64,000 nucleotides of DNA from Symsagittifera roscoffensis (GCF_963678635.1 NC_087062.1:8296193-8360192), one strand, 5' to 3'; numbered from the stretch's first letter, positions 23,101 through 38,100 are shown. Numbers and translations are program-made. The notes: generated from the letters alone by a model not told the origin.

Positions 23101-26100
23101 TCAGGGCAAATTATACCAGCCCCCACTCAAGGTCAGGGCAAATTATACCAGCCCCCACTCAAGGTCAGGGCAAATTATACCAGCCCCCACTCAAGGTCAG
23201 GGCAAATTATACCAGCCCCCACTCAAGGTCAGGGCAAATTATACCAGCCCCCACTCAAGGTCAGGGCAAATTATACCAGCCCCCACTCAAGGTCAGGGCA
23301 AATTATACCAGCCCCCACTCAAGGTCAGGGCAAATTATACCAGCCCCCACTCAAGGTCAGGGCAAATTATACCAGCCCCCACTCAAGGTCAGGGCAAATT
23401 ACACTGATGAAATATAATAAGTATAGAAAACTTAAGAAAATTAAACAGAAAAAATAGATCAAAAAGAGCGGATGAACTTTCTCTGAATTTTTTTTTACGT
23501 AGAAAGCGCTAATTTTTTCAGAAAGAAGTTATCTTTTATGGTCGCGCGAAAATTCCCAAAAATTCAAAATGTATGAAAAAAGCCTGAAACTTCAAAATTT
23601 TAATCAACTAGAATTTCAGGTTTTTTAAATATCGCCATTATATTGGGTTTGATACTAAATAGTTTCGTTATAATTGTAGACGAAGGAGGACTTTGTGCAC
23701 ACGGCCAAGGCCATCAGTGCCAATGGACACTCCATACTGAAGTGGGCCAAACTGATCGCAGACAGGTGTATCGATCAGAGGGGGTAAGTAATGTTTATAC
23801 CGCGTCTCAGCTCACACCAGCACTTGGAAGTATTTTGCTCATTAAGTAATCCGTAAAAAAAGCTAGCCTCATGGAATTAATTTTTCTATAATTGCTCAAA
23901 AATGAAATAAAATATGGTTTAGTGGTTTTGAGAAATTTTGGAAACTTCAGCTCACACCAACTCTCGGAAGTATTTTGCTCATTAAGTAATCCGTAAAAAA
24001 AGCTAGCCTCATGGAATTAATTTTTCTATAATTGCTCAAAAATGAAATAAAATATGGTTTAGTGGTTTTGAGAAATTTTGGAAACTTCAGCTCACACCAA
24101 CTCTCGGAAGTATTTTGCTCATTAAGTAATCCGTAAAAAAAGCTAGCCTCATGGAATTAATTTTTCTATAGTTGCTCAAAAATGAAATAAAATATGGTTT
24201 AGTGGTTTTGAGAAATTTTGGAAACTTCAGCTCACACCAACTCTCGGAAGTATTTTGCTCATTAAGTAATCCGTAAAAAAAGCTAGCCTCATGGAATTAA
24301 TTTTTCTATAATTGCTCAAAAATGAAATAAAATATGGTTTAGTGGTTTTGAGAAATTTTGGAAACTTCAGCTCACACCAACTCTCGGAAGTATTTTGCTC
24401 ATTAAGTAATCCGTAAAAAAAGCTAGCCTCATGGAATTAATTTTTCTATAATTGCTCAAAAATGAAATAAAATATGGTTTAGTGGTTTTGAGAAATTTTG
24501 GAAACTTCAGCTCACACCAACACTCGGAAGTATTTTGCTCATTAAGTAATCCGTAAAAAAAGCTAGCCTCATGGAATTAATTTTTCTATAATTGCTCAAA
24601 AATGAAATAAAATATGGTTTAGTGGTTTTGAGAAATTTTGGAAACTTCAGCTCACACCAACTCTCGGAAGTATTTTGCTCATTAAGTAATCCGTAAAAAA
24701 AGCTAGCCTCATGGAATTAATTTTTCTATAATTGCTCAAAAATTAAATAAAATATGGTTTAGTGGTTTTGAGAAATTTTGGAAACTTCAGCTCACACCAA
24801 CTCTCGGAAGTATTTTGCTCATTAAGTAATCCGTAAAAAAAGCTAGCCTCATGGAATTAATTTTTCTATAATTGCTCAAAAATGAAATAAAATATGGTTT
24901 AGTGGTTTTGAGAAATTTTGGAAACTTCAGCTCACACCAACACTCGGAAGTATTTTGCTCATTAAGTAATCCGTAAAAAAAGCTAGCCTCATGGAAATAA
25001 TTTTTCTATAATTGCTCAAAAATGAAATAAAATATGGTTTAGTGGTTTTGAGAAATTTTGGAAACTTCAGCTCACACCAACTCTCGGAAGTATTTTGCTC
25101 ATTAATTAATCCGTAAAAAAAGCTAGCCTCATGGAATTAATTTTTCTATAATTGCTCAAAAAAGAAATAAAATATGGTTTAGTGGTTTTGAGAAATTTTG
25201 GAAACTTCAGCTCACACCAACTCTCGGAAGTATTTTGCTCATTAAGTAATCCGTAAAAATAGCTAGCCTCATGGAATTAATTCTTCTATAATTGCTCAAA
25301 AATGAAATAAAATATGGTTTAGTGGTTTTGAGAAATTTTGGAAACTTCAGCTCACACCAACTCTCGGAAGTATTTTGCTCATTAAGTAATCCGTAAAAAA
25401 AGCTAGCCTCATGGAATTAATTTTTCTATAATTGCTCAAAAATGAAATAAAATATGGTTTAGTGGTTTTGAGAAATTTTGGAAACTTCAGCTCACACCAA
25501 CTCTCGGAAGTATTTTGCTCATTAAGTAATCCGTAAAAAAAGCTAGCCTCATGGAATTAATTTTTCTATAATTGCTCAATAATGAAATAAAATATGGTTT
25601 AGTGGTTTTGAGAAATTTTGGAAACTTCAGCTCACACCAACTCTCGGAAGTATTTTGCTCATTAAGTAATCCGTAAAAAAAGCTAGCCTCATGGAATTAA
25701 TTTTTCTATAATTACTGAAAAATGAAATAACATATGGTTTAGTGGTTTTGAGAAATTTTGGAAACTTCAGCTCACACCAACACTCGGAAGTATTTTGCTC
25801 ATTAAGTAATCCGTAAAAAAAGCTAGCCTCATGGAATTAATTTTTCTATAATTGCTCAAAAATGAAATAAAATATGGTTTAGTGGTTTTGAGAAATTTTG
25901 GAAACTTCAGCTCACACCAACTCTCGGAAGTATTTTGCTCATTAAGTAATCCGTAAAAAAAGCTAGCCTCATGGAATTAATTTTTCTATAATTGCTTAAA
26001 AATGAAATAAAATATGGTTTAGTGGTTTTGAGAAATTTTGGAAACTTCAGCTCACACCAACTCTCGGAAGTATTTTGCTCATTAAGTAATCCGTAAAAAA

Positions 26101-29100
26101 AGCTAGCCTCATGGAATTAATTTTTCTATAATTGCTCAAAAATGAAATAAAATATGGTTTAGTGGTTTTGAGAAATTTTGGAAACTTCAGCTCACACCAA
26201 CTCTCGGAATTATTTTGCTCATTAAGTAATCCGTAAAAAAAGCTAGCCTCATGGAATTAATTTTTCTATAATTGCTCAAAAATGAAATAAAATATGGTTT
26301 AGTGGTTTTGAGAAATTTTGGAAACTTCAGCTCACACCAACTCTCGGAAGTATTTTGCTCATTAAGTAATCCGTAAAAAAAGCTAGCCTCATGGAATTAA
26401 TTTTTCTATAATTGCTCAAAAATGAAATAAAATATGGTTTAGTGGTTTTGAGAAATTTTGGAAACTTCAGCTCACACCAACTCTCGGAAGTATTTTGCTC
26501 ATTAAGTAATCCGTAAAAAAAGCTAGCCTCATGGAATTAATTTTTCTATAATTGCTCAAAAATGAAATAAAATATGGTTTAGTGGTTTTGAGAAATTTTG
26601 GAAACTTCAGCTCACACCAACTCTCGGAAGTATTTTGCTCATTAAGTAATCCGTAAAAAAAGCTAGCCTCATGGAATTAATTTTTCTATAATTGCTCAAA
26701 AATGAAATAAAATATGGTTTAGTGGTTTTGAGAAATTTTGGAAACTTCAGCTCACACCAACACTCGGAAGTATTTTGCTCATTAAGTAATCCGTAAAAAA
26801 AGCTAGCCTCATGGAATTAATTTTTCTATAATTGCTCAAAAATGAAATAAAATATGGTTTAGTGGTTTTGAGAAATTTTGGAAACTTCAGCTCACACCAA
26901 CACTCGGAAGTATTTTGCTCATTAAGTAATCCGTAAAAAAAGCTAGCCTCATGGAATTAATTTTTCTATAATTGCTCAAAAATGAAATAAAATATGGTTT
27001 AGTGGTTTTGAGAAATTTTGGAAACTTCAGCTCACACCAACTCTCGGAAGTATTTTGCTCATTAAGTAATCCGTAAAAAAAGCTAGCCTCATGAAATTAA
27101 TTTTTCTATAATTGCTCAAAAATGAAGTAAAATATGGTTTAGTGGTTTTGAGAAACTTTGGAAACTTCAGCTCACACCAACTCTCGTAAGTATTTTGCTC
27201 ATTAAGTAATCCGTAAAAAAAGCTAGCCTCATGGAATTAATTTTTCTATAATTGCTCAAAAATGAAATAAAATATGGTTTAGTGGTTTTGAGAAATTTTG
27301 GAAACTTCAGCTCACACCAACTCTTGGAAGTATTTTGCTCATTAAGTAATCCGTAAAAAAAGCTAGCCTCATGGAATTAATTTTTCTATAATTGCTCAAA
27401 AATGAAATAAAATATGGTTTAGTGGTTTTGAGAAATTTTGGAAACTTCAGCTCACACCAACTCTCGGAAGTATTTTGCTCATTAAGTAATCCGTAAAAAA
27501 AGCTAGCCTCATGGAATTAATTTTTCTATAATTGCTCAAAAATGAAATAAAATATGGTTTAGTGGTTTTGAGAAATTTTGGAAACTTCAGCTCACACCAA
27601 CACTCGGAAGTATTTTGCTCATTAAGTAATCCGTAAAAAAAGCTAGCCTCATGGAATTAATTTTTCTATAATTGCTCAAAAATGAAATAAAATATGGTTT
27701 AGTGGTTTTGAGAAATTTTGGAAACTTCAGCTCACACCAACTCTCGGAAGTATTTTGCTCATTAAGTAATCCGTAAAAAAAGCTAGCCTCATGGAATTAA
27801 TTTTTCTATAATTGCTCAAAAATGAAATAAAATATGGTTTAGTGGTTTTGAGAAATTTTGGAAACTTCAGCTCACACCAACTCTCGGAAGTATTTTGCTC
27901 ATTAAGTAATCCGTAAAAAAAGCTAGCCTCATGGAATTAATTTTTCTATAATTGCTCAAAAATGAAATAAAATATGGTTTAGTGGTTTTGAGAAATTTTG
28001 GAAACTTCAGCTCACACCAACTCTCGGAAGTATTTTGCTCATTAAGTAATCCGTAAAAAAAGCTAGCCTCATGGAATTAATTTTTCTATAATTGCTCAAA
28101 AATGAAATAAAATATGGTTTAGTGGTTTTGAGAAATTTTGGAAACTTCAGCTCACACCAACTCTCGGAAGTATTTTGCTCATTAAGTAATCCGTAAAAAA
28201 AGCTAGCCTCATGGAATTAATTTTTCTATAATTGCTCAAAAATGAAATAAAATATGGTTTAGTGGTTTTGAGAAATTTTGGAAACTTCAGCTCACACCAA
28301 CTCTCGGAAGTATTTTGCTCATTAAGTAATCCGTAAAAAAAGCTAGCCTCATGGAATTAATTTTTCTATAATTGCTCAAAAATGAAATAAAATATGGTTT
28401 AGTGGTTTTGAGAAATTTTGGAAACTTCAGCTCACACCAACTCTCGGAAGTATTTTGCTCATTAAGTAATCCGTAAAAAAAGCTAGCCTCATGGAATTAA
28501 TTTTTCTATAATTGCTCAAAAATGAAATAAAATATGGTTTAGTGGTTTTGAGAAATTTTGGAAATTTCAGCTCACACCAACTCTCGGAAGTATTTTGCTC
28601 ATTAAGTAATCCGTAAAAAAAGCTAGCCTCATGGAATTAATTTTTCTATAATTGCTCAAAAATGAAATAAAATATGGTTTAGTGGTTTTGAGAAATTTTG
28701 GAAACTTCAGCTCACACCAACTCTCGGAAGTATTTTGCTCATTAAGTAATCCGTAAAAAAAGCTAGCCTCATGGAATTAATTTTTCTATAATTGCTCAAA
28801 AATGAAATAAAATATGGTTTAGTGGTTTTGAGAAATTTTGGAAACTTCAGCTCACACCAACTCTCGGAAGTATTTTGCTCATTAAGTAATCCGTAAAAAA
28901 AGCTAGCCTCATGGAATTAATTTTTCTATAATTGCTCAAAAATGAAATAAAATATGGTTTAGTGGTTTTGAGAAATTTTGGAAACTTCAGCTCACACCAA
29001 CTCTCGGAAGTATTTTGCTCATTAAGTAATCCGTAAAAAAAGCTAGCCTCATGGAATTAATTTTTCTATAATTGCTCAAAAATGAAATAAAATATGGTTT

Positions 29101-32100
29101 AGTGGTTTTGAGAAATTTTGGAAATTTCAGCTCACACCAACTCTCGGAAGTATTTTGCTCATTAAGTAATCCGTAAAAAAAGCTAGCCTCATGGAATTAA
29201 TTTTTCTATAATTGCTCAAAAATGAAATAAAATATGGTTTAGTGGTTTTGAGAAATTTTGGAAACTTCAGCTCACACCAACTCTCGGAAGTATTTTGCTC
29301 ATTAAGTAATCCGTAAAAAAAGCTAGCCTCATGGAATTAATTTTTCTATAATTGCTCAAAAATGAAATAAAATATGGTTTAGTGGTTTTGAGAAATTTTG
29401 GAAACTTCAGCTCACACCAACTCTCGGAAGTATTTTGCTCATTAAGTAATCCGTAAAAAAAGCTAGCCTCATGGAATTAATTTTTCTATAATTGCTCAAA
29501 AATGAAATAAAATATGGTTTAGTGGTTTTGAGAAATTTTGGAAACTTCAGCTCACACCAACTCTCGGAAGTATTTTGCTCATTAAGTAATCCGTAAAAAA
29601 AGCTAGCCTCATGGAATTAATTTTTCTATAATTGCTCAAAAATGAAATAAAATATGGTTTAGTGGTTTTGAGAAATTTTGGAAACTTCAGCTCACACCAA
29701 CACTCGGAAGTATTTTGCTCATTAAGTAATCCGTAAAAAAAGCTAGCCTCATGGAATTAATTTTTCTATAATTGCTCAAAAATGAAATAAAATATGGTTT
29801 AGTGGTTTTGAGAAATTTTGGAAACTTCAGCTCACACCAACACTCGGAAGTATTTTGCTCATTAAGTAATCCGTAAAAAAAGCTAGCCTCATGGAATTAA
29901 TTTTTCTATAATTGCTCAAAAATGAAATAAAATATGGTTTAGTGGTTTTGAGAAATTTTGGAAACTTCAGCTCACACCAACTCTCGGAAGTATTTTGCTC
30001 ATTAAGTAATCCGTAAAAAAAGCTAGCCTCATGGAATTATTTTTTCTATAATTGCTCAAAAATGAAATAAAATATGGTTTAGTGGTTTTGAGAAATTTTG
30101 GAAACTTCAGCTCACACCAACACTCGGAAGTATTTTGCTCATTAAGTAATCCGTAAAAAAAGCTAGCCTCATGGAATTAATTTTTCTATAATTGCTCAAA
30201 AATGAAATAACATATGGATTAGTGGTTTTGAGAACTTTTGGAAACTTCAGCTCACAGCAACACTCGGAAGTATTTTGCTCATTAAGTAGTTCGAAAAAAA
30301 AAGTTAACCTCATGGAATTAATTTTTCTATAATTGCTCAAAAATGAAATAACATATGGATTAGTGGTTTTGAGAACTTTTGGAAACTTCAGCTCACACCA
30401 ACACTTGGAAGTATTTTTCTCATAAGTAATCCGTAAAAAAAATCTAGCCTCATGGAATTAATTTTTCTATAATTGCTCAAAAATGAAATAAAATATGGAT
30501 TAGTAGTTTTGAGAACTTTTGGGAACTTCAGCTCACAGCAACACTCGGAAGTATTTCGCTCATTAAGTAATCCGTAAAAAAAGCTAGCCTCATGGAAATA
30601 ATTTTTCTATAACTGCTCAAAAATGAAATAAAATATGGATTAGTGGTTTTGAGAACTTTTGGAAACTTCAGCTCACAGCAACACTTGGAAGTATTTCGCT
30701 CATTAAGTAATCCGTAAAAAAAGCTAGCCTCATGGAAATAATTTTTCTATAATTGCTGAAAAATGAAATAACATATGGATTAATGGTTTTGAGAACTTTT
30801 GGAAACTTCAGCTCACAGCAACACTCGGAAGTATTTTGCTCATTAAGTAATCCGTAAAAAAAGCTAGCCTCATGTAAATATTTTCCTATCATTGCTCAAA
30901 AATGAAATAACATTTGGATTAGTGGTTTTGAGAACTTTTGGAAAGTTCAGCTCACACCAACACTTGGAAGTATTTTGCTCATTAAGTAATCCGTAAAAAA
31001 AGCTAGCCTCATGGAATTAATTTTTCTATAATTGCTGAAAAATGAAATAACATTTGGATTAGTGGTTTTGAGAACTTTTGGAAAGTTCAGCTCACACCAA
31101 CACTTGGAAGTATTTTGCTCATTAAGTAATCCGTAAAAAAAGCTAGCCTCATGGAATTAGTTGTTCTATAATTGCTGAAAAATGAAATCACATTTGGATT
31201 AGTGGTTTTGAGAACTTTTGGAAACTTCAGCTCACACCAACACTTGGAAGTATTTTGCTCATTAAGTAATCCGTAAAAAAAGCTAGCCTCATGGAATTAA
31301 TTTTTCTATAATTGCTGAAAAATGAAATAACATTTGGATTAGTGGTTTTGAGAACTTTTGGAAAGTTCAGCTCACACCAACACTTGGAAGAATTTTGCTC
31401 ATTAAGTAATCCGTAAAAAAAGCTAGCCTCATGGAATTAATTTTTCTATAATTGCTGAAAAATGAAATAACATTTGGATTAGTGGTTTTGAGAACTTTTG
31501 GAAACTTCAGCTCACACCTACACTTGGAAGTATTTTGCTCATTAAGTAATCCGTAAAAAAAGCTAGCCTCATGGAATTAATTTTTCTATAATTACTGAAA
31601 AATGAAATAACATTTGGATTAGTGGTTTTGAGAATTTTGGAAAGTTCAGCTTACAGCAACACTCGGAAGTATTTTGCTCATTAAGTAATTCGAAAAAAAA
31701 GTTAACCTCATGGAATTAATTTTTCTATAATTGCTCAAAAATGAAATAACATATGGTTTAGTGGTTTTGAGAAATTTTGGAAACTTCAGCTCACACCAAC
31801 ACTCGGAAGTAGTTTGCTCATTAAGTAATCCGTAAAAAAAGCTAGCCTCATGGAATTAATTTTTCTATAATTGCTCAAAAATGAAATAAAATATGGTTTA
31901 GTGGTTTTGAGAAATTTTGGAAACTTCAGCTCACACCAACTCTCGGAAGTATTTTGCTCATTAAGTAATCCGTAAAAAAAGCTAGCCTCATGGAATTAAT
32001 TTTTCTATAATTGCTCAAAAATGAAATAAAATATGGTTTAGTGGTTTTGAGAAATTTTGGAAAATTCAGCTCACACCAACTTTCGGAAGTATTTTGCTCA

Positions 32101-35100
32101 TTAAGTAATCCGTAAAAAAAGCTAGCCTCATGGAATTAATTTTTCTATAATTGCTCAAAAATGAAATAAAATATGGTTTAGTGGTTTTGAGAAATTTTGG
32201 AAACTTCAGCTCACACCAACTCTCGGAAGTATTTTGCTCATTAAGTAATCCGTAAAAAAAGCTAGCCTCATGGAATTAATTTTTCTATAATTGCTCAAAA
32301 ATGAAATAAAATATGGTTTAGTGGTTTTGAGAAATTTTGGAAACTTCAGCTCACACCAACTCTCGGAAGTATTTTGCTCATTAAGTAATCCGTAAAAAAA
32401 GCTAGCCTCATGGAATTAATTTTTCTATAATTGCTCAAAAATGAAATAAAATATGGTTTAGTGGTTTTGAGAAATTTTGGAAACTTCAGCTCACACCAAC
32501 TCTCGGAAGTATTTTGCTCATTAAGTAATCCGTAAAAAAAGCTAGCCTCATGGAATTAATTTTTCTATAATTGCTCAAAAATGAAATAAAATATGGTTTA
32601 GTGGTTTTGAGAAATTTTGGAAACTTCAGCTCACACCAACTCTCGGAAGTATTTTGCTCATTAAGTAATCCGTAAAAAAAGCTAGCCTCATGGAATTAAT
32701 TTTTCTATAATTGCTCAAAAATGAATAACATCTGGATGAAGTTTCGAGAAATTTTTGAAAACTTTGTCGTCGTTTTATTTTGTTTTATTAGGTTGCATAA
32801 ATTTTACGAGTTCCCCTGAAAGCAAATTTTGCAAAGCGTTTCTGCGACGCTGCCGATTTTTTCAAAAGAAGTTATATGGTTTTTTTGGAAAAATTCGATC
32901 AAAGCTTTACGAAACAATTTGGCAACCGGAATTGAAGAGTTTGGGTTCCTCATTCTATGGCTCATTTTTGTGTTTTACTGCTGTAATATGGAAACAAAAA
33001 AAATCGGAACAAATCAAACCAAGACTGCTGTATTGAGAGGAGGCCCTCTTTGCCTGACTGCTTTAGTTCTTGCTAAACTCAAAAACACTTTTTAGTGAAC
33101 ATTTGTAAACCAAAATTGAGCCATCGAAATACGCCTGTAACAAAGTATTATGAAACAAATGAAATACCATTGTGTGATCTAAAACAGCATTGAGATAAAT
33201 CTGAAAAAATAATTTTATGCTCTAGCTAAGATATTTAACTGACGTAAGAAAAAGGTAAAATAAGCGAATTACTTAAAAATTAAAACATTAGATAAAATGT
33301 GACTGAGATCAATTTGATAGTGTGGCTTAAACTGAAGGCCAGACAAAGACCTATTAACTAATTAATAATTCAAAAGTATAAAATCAGACCACAGCACTGC
33401 CCTTGGGAGGAAAAATTCTGATGTCAGTAATTAAATATAAACTACTTTAGTTCTTTTCCCTCCGGCAAAAAGAAAAAAAATTCAACAAAATGTTTAAAAT
33501 CAGACCAATCGAAGTGGTAGAGAGAAAGAAATACTGCAAAAGATGGACATATTTAAACAAATTCTTGTGGAATGTAACTTTAACTGAAATTAAAAACTAC
33601 TTATTTAGGGTGGTATGCTTCTAAATGAAGTTGGTAATGACCATTACAGTCAAAGAACGTAAGCCTTGGCTTTCCCGGGTTGACCAAAAATATTAGTCAT
33701 ACAATTTCCATATATAGAAAAATGCTAGTCATACACTTTCCATACAATTCCATACGTACAGAAAATTGCATGAAAGGCCTATGATTAGTATTTTTTCATT
33801 TAAGGAAATTGTATGACGAGAATTTTTTCATAAATGGAAAGTGTATGACTAGCATTTTTTCATATATGGAAATTGAAAATTTAGAATTTATTCATATATG
33901 AAAATTTTATGACTAGCATTTTATAACAATTAGAAATCCAACAAAATGAGGCAAAAAAACTACTTTAATTCCCATCCCATAGGACGAGCAGTCTCTGAAC
34001 AGAGAAGAAAAAACCAGAGAAAATTTGTTTTCTCAAAATCAATTCTCCTCACACGCTGAGAATGCAGAGCATTTCTTAATCTTATCCTAGGGACTCCAAA
34101 ACAGGAGGGATTGCCTCAGAAAAACTAAGAAAAAAACCTTTTAGCTAGCTGAGTAATCCAAAACAAGAAACAGTCCACCAGAGGCATCAATATTCTGGAA
34201 TTCTTCTCTTCAAATCACATCTGACATCAACATCTAAAACAGTTCCCTATAAAACACATTTAATTGACACTAAAGTTGAAAAATTGAAACAAAAATTTAA
34301 ACATCAACAAACAAGAAAAGAAAAGAACTTGAATTCAGCTCTTAGAATATCCGTGTTTTACTTATACAAGAACATCCGAGTTTTGAGGTTATCAACATCT
34401 GATGACGCTGATTTACTACCACTGTATCGCTCTGTAATTAAAATGTTGATTGACGCCATGTTTTGCTGCCATTTTTTGAAAAAGAACACAATCAAAAGAA
34501 TTCGACTTCTGCACAAAAAAGTATGTTCTTTGAAAATGATTGACAAAAAAAGTGATTGGCTACTTCTGAACGACCATACTGAGCTGTAACATACCATTGG
34601 CATAAACATCTGTTTTTCTGTCGAAACTTAGGCTCTTCTGTGAGCTTTTGTGAGCTCTTCTGCGTGCTTCTGTGAGCTCTTCTTTGACTTCAATACTAGT
34701 CATTTGTCTTTTCAGCTTATCGTTTCAGCCAAAATATAATTCTAAACTGTGTTAAATAGTAATTTTGAATTTCAGTCTGGCGCGTACCCTGCGTGACTCA
34801 TGTGAGCCGATTGCCATGCTGGGCACCCAACTGTCGGTGGTGGCCAGTGTGAAGGCAGTGTGTCCGGACAAACACGAGACAGACGACGCATTAGTCACCA
34901 ATGCGCGCAACCTCATAGATGCAGTCTCAAATACACTCATACACACAGAAGCATGCTGTATCAAGGTCAGATTCATCACATGGTTCAAACTTTCCATTTC
35001 ATTGAAAAAAAATGCATCATAGCTCAATAAAATGAATAAATCACATGGTTCAAACTTTGAAATGGTTCAAACTTTTCCATTTCATTGAAAAAAAATTCAT

Positions 35101-38100
35101 CATAGATCAACAAATTGAACAATTGACGATGGCTTCGTAAGACGCGCAGAAGGTTCCGATCACAACTATTTTAAAAAAAGTGCATCATAGCTCAATAAAC
35201 TGAACAATTGACGATGGCTTCGTAAGACGCGCAGAAGGTTCCGATCACAACTATTTTTGAAAAAATAGCAAAAAATTGTAATTTTTTCTCTTTTCATAAA
35301 ACTTGTTCATGATTGAACAATCTGATGAATAAATCTTCCCGCAATATAAAGTAAATATCTTGAAGATGATTATTCTCGCGTTTAAAATGACCATTTTTGA
35401 TAGATCATAGAATCAACATGATTGAGAAAAGAAGTTAAATCGAATACAATATTGAAAAAATTTCCCAACAAAGGCTATTAAACCAAGATAGTCCCTCGCC
35501 CTCCGTAGGAAAAGTTATCGAATAAGCGAATTACGGAGGTACACCCCATCCCCCAGAGTGCGATACAGAGGTAACCCCACCAACCCCTCCTAAAGAAGAA
35601 GACAAGGAAAACCACTCTACTACTCCCCTAAACTGAAGGCCTTGTCAAAACTTTGTGCCATTTTTTTGTACGAGGTGTGAGAGAAAAACAAAAAACATTG
35701 AGGTTTCAATTTTTTCATATTCGTTTGTTAAATTTCGTTTTTTTTTTGCGTTTTCGGTCATCAGAAACGCAAGTTGAAGCTCTAAAAACCAGATTCTTGA
35801 AACTAAAATTGGTTTCCCATTGCTGAATTATGAGTTTATTGCTGTACTCGATCACTTGGACAAAAAGCGAAACTTTTGTACCGGTTTTCTCGACATTTTC
35901 GGATTATTTCAGAACCAGAATTCAAAACTCCTACCCGCTTCATGATTAGAGCAAAAAAGCCCGTAGCTCACAATCAGGGCTAAAAATTGGCCTCAAAACA
36001 AACCGACTTCAGTTGTATGAGGACCTCACTCGATAGGCGGATAACCACTTTTTAGAGGTTTTCCTAAGTGTTGTTTTTTTTCCTGCTATTTTTGATAAGA
36101 TCATTTATTGCAAACGGAGAGAAACTTGGTCTTCGAGTGTGCTTTAGTTGTTCTCGGACCACTGAAAATGGGGAAGAAATTTGTTTATGGATGATTTCTT
36201 TTTTTTTGTTTTCCATTGCAAAATCAGAAACAATGAACAATCATTATATTTGATGGAATAAAATATCATATTACAGCCCTTTCAGTCGTGATTTGAACGG
36301 CCATAGTTTTCTCGAGGTCGAGGAAAAACGATTTGAAAAATTTGAGCTTTAGTCTCGTTTCAAACGAGCAGAAAAAGCTTGTACGACTTACACAAGAAAA
36401 TTTTTCGTGTAAGAAGTAGAGAAACTTTAAAAATTGCCCTGCGAAAAAAATATCAAAAGTTTTCAATTTTTGTTAGTTTTTGTGACGTTTTGTGGGAACT
36501 TCTCTTTTCGATTACGCCTCAGTCTAGAGGGGGATCCAGGATTTTGTCGAAGGGGGCGAATTTTCAAAAAAAAAATTTGTTGACTTTTTTTTGGGTCGAC
36601 CAAATTGACTTTCTGAGCACTTCAAAAGCACTAAAAAGACCCTGTTTTGGCAAAGTTTTGTGCGCCGCAAAAAAAATTGAAAAAAAGCCAAAAAGGCGTT
36701 TTTGAGCACTTTTGTTGAACACTTTGAGGAAAAAGTCGCGTTTTTTTGGTGCCCCTTCTCCCCTCAAAATTAGTGTATATTGGCGACGAACAATTTTAGG
36801 GTCCATCAGCCAAAAAGTGATTTCTCACAATAGTACGAAGGGGTGACGCTTTGGGTCGGCAGCTGGTCGAAACCCTGAGAAAAAGAAGGGCGTCCGCCCC
36901 TTTGCTCCACCCCCCTAAATCCGCCCCTGCCTCAGTCGCTAGCTTTATACGTTTTCAACCACCATTAAACCATAAAAACGCATCAAACTACCAGTAAAAA
37001 CTATACTATTAAAAAAAACCTTTTTATATGTTTGTGGTCGGAACTTTCTAAGCCTCTTGTACAGCTGTCGGCTTACCCTATTTTTTTGTAATTCTTGTTT
37101 AGATAAGCAAATTGCTTACTTCTTCAACCTGAATTCCGATTTCATTATTTTTTGGGTATATTGAAAACTGTTTTTTTGAGTTGATTCAAAAAGTCAGTGA
37201 TGCTGCTTAAAGACAAATTAAAAAATGATGATGCATTTGAGTCAGATTTTGTTGTTCCGACTGAAAAAATGTGGAGGAGCTTTGTATTTGATTGTGTTTT
37301 AATTTTTTTTCGTATTTTTCTTTTTACATTCCACGCAAAATGAGGTACCACGAATAATTATCAAAATGGGTCGAGTGAAATACTTAATTGAAGCTCTTTT
37401 AGTCGTAATTTGAATAACAAACTTTTTTTAAAAATTTTCAGTATTGCGAAAAACTGGCTGGAAAGTCTTAACTAAATAAAATTAGTTTTTGGAGTTTTCT
37501 AGCTCCATTTTAGAAACCATTCTGCATTTTCTGGAAAAAAAGGAACCATTCTCTGCAGGAACCATTGAAAAATGTTCTGCAAAAAAATTGAATTTATTTT
37601 TAATTTCTATTTTTTTAAAAAATTTTTTATCACTCCACGCAGAAAAACCTACACTAGCTTGAAAAAAATTAATCTGTAGTGTCTGAAAACTATGTTAGAA
37701 ACAGTCTGTTCTATTTGCTCAGAAGCCTGTTAATTTTTTTTTTCTGTTTTTAATGGAAAAATCAATTTTTTCTATCAATAAGTCATTCTTAAATTATCAC
37801 TGATGATAATATTAAAATTTTCTACTATTATTATTGATCAGACACGGGTGGATTTTACAAACATGCAACCAAGACAGTTGCAGTTTTTCATCGTAAGAAA
37901 GTTGATGAAAGCAGGAACAGAAATGATATGAAGCCATTATAAATGGATTGCGTTGTAGCGAATTGAACCAAAAAAAATACAGACTGGATTTTAATGAATT
38001 GAATTGCGAAAAAAAAACAGAAAAAACCTGAGCTGGAATCGAATCAAACCAATTAACATTTATGAAAACACGTTTCCTTTTTGAAGGATGAGTTCTTCAT

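Noticed and set aside
30107-30892. Minus-strand ORFs such as MSNYRKINSMRL...
   Set aside because: Translations of satellite monomers, repeated in both arrays; no coding constraint.
23807-32724. CRISPR-like appearance of regularly spaced repeats
   Set aside because: Contiguous 140-bp head-to-tail monomers without unique spacers in an intron-rich animal gene; a satellite.
32755-33095. Two overlapping frames after array A, also in copy B
   Set aside because: No ATG at the listed start, adjoining satellite, and a stop differs between the two copies.
34284-34589. 101-codon frame in the satellite flank
   Set aside because: Begins with TTG and has no supporting signal; its C-terminus differs between the copies.
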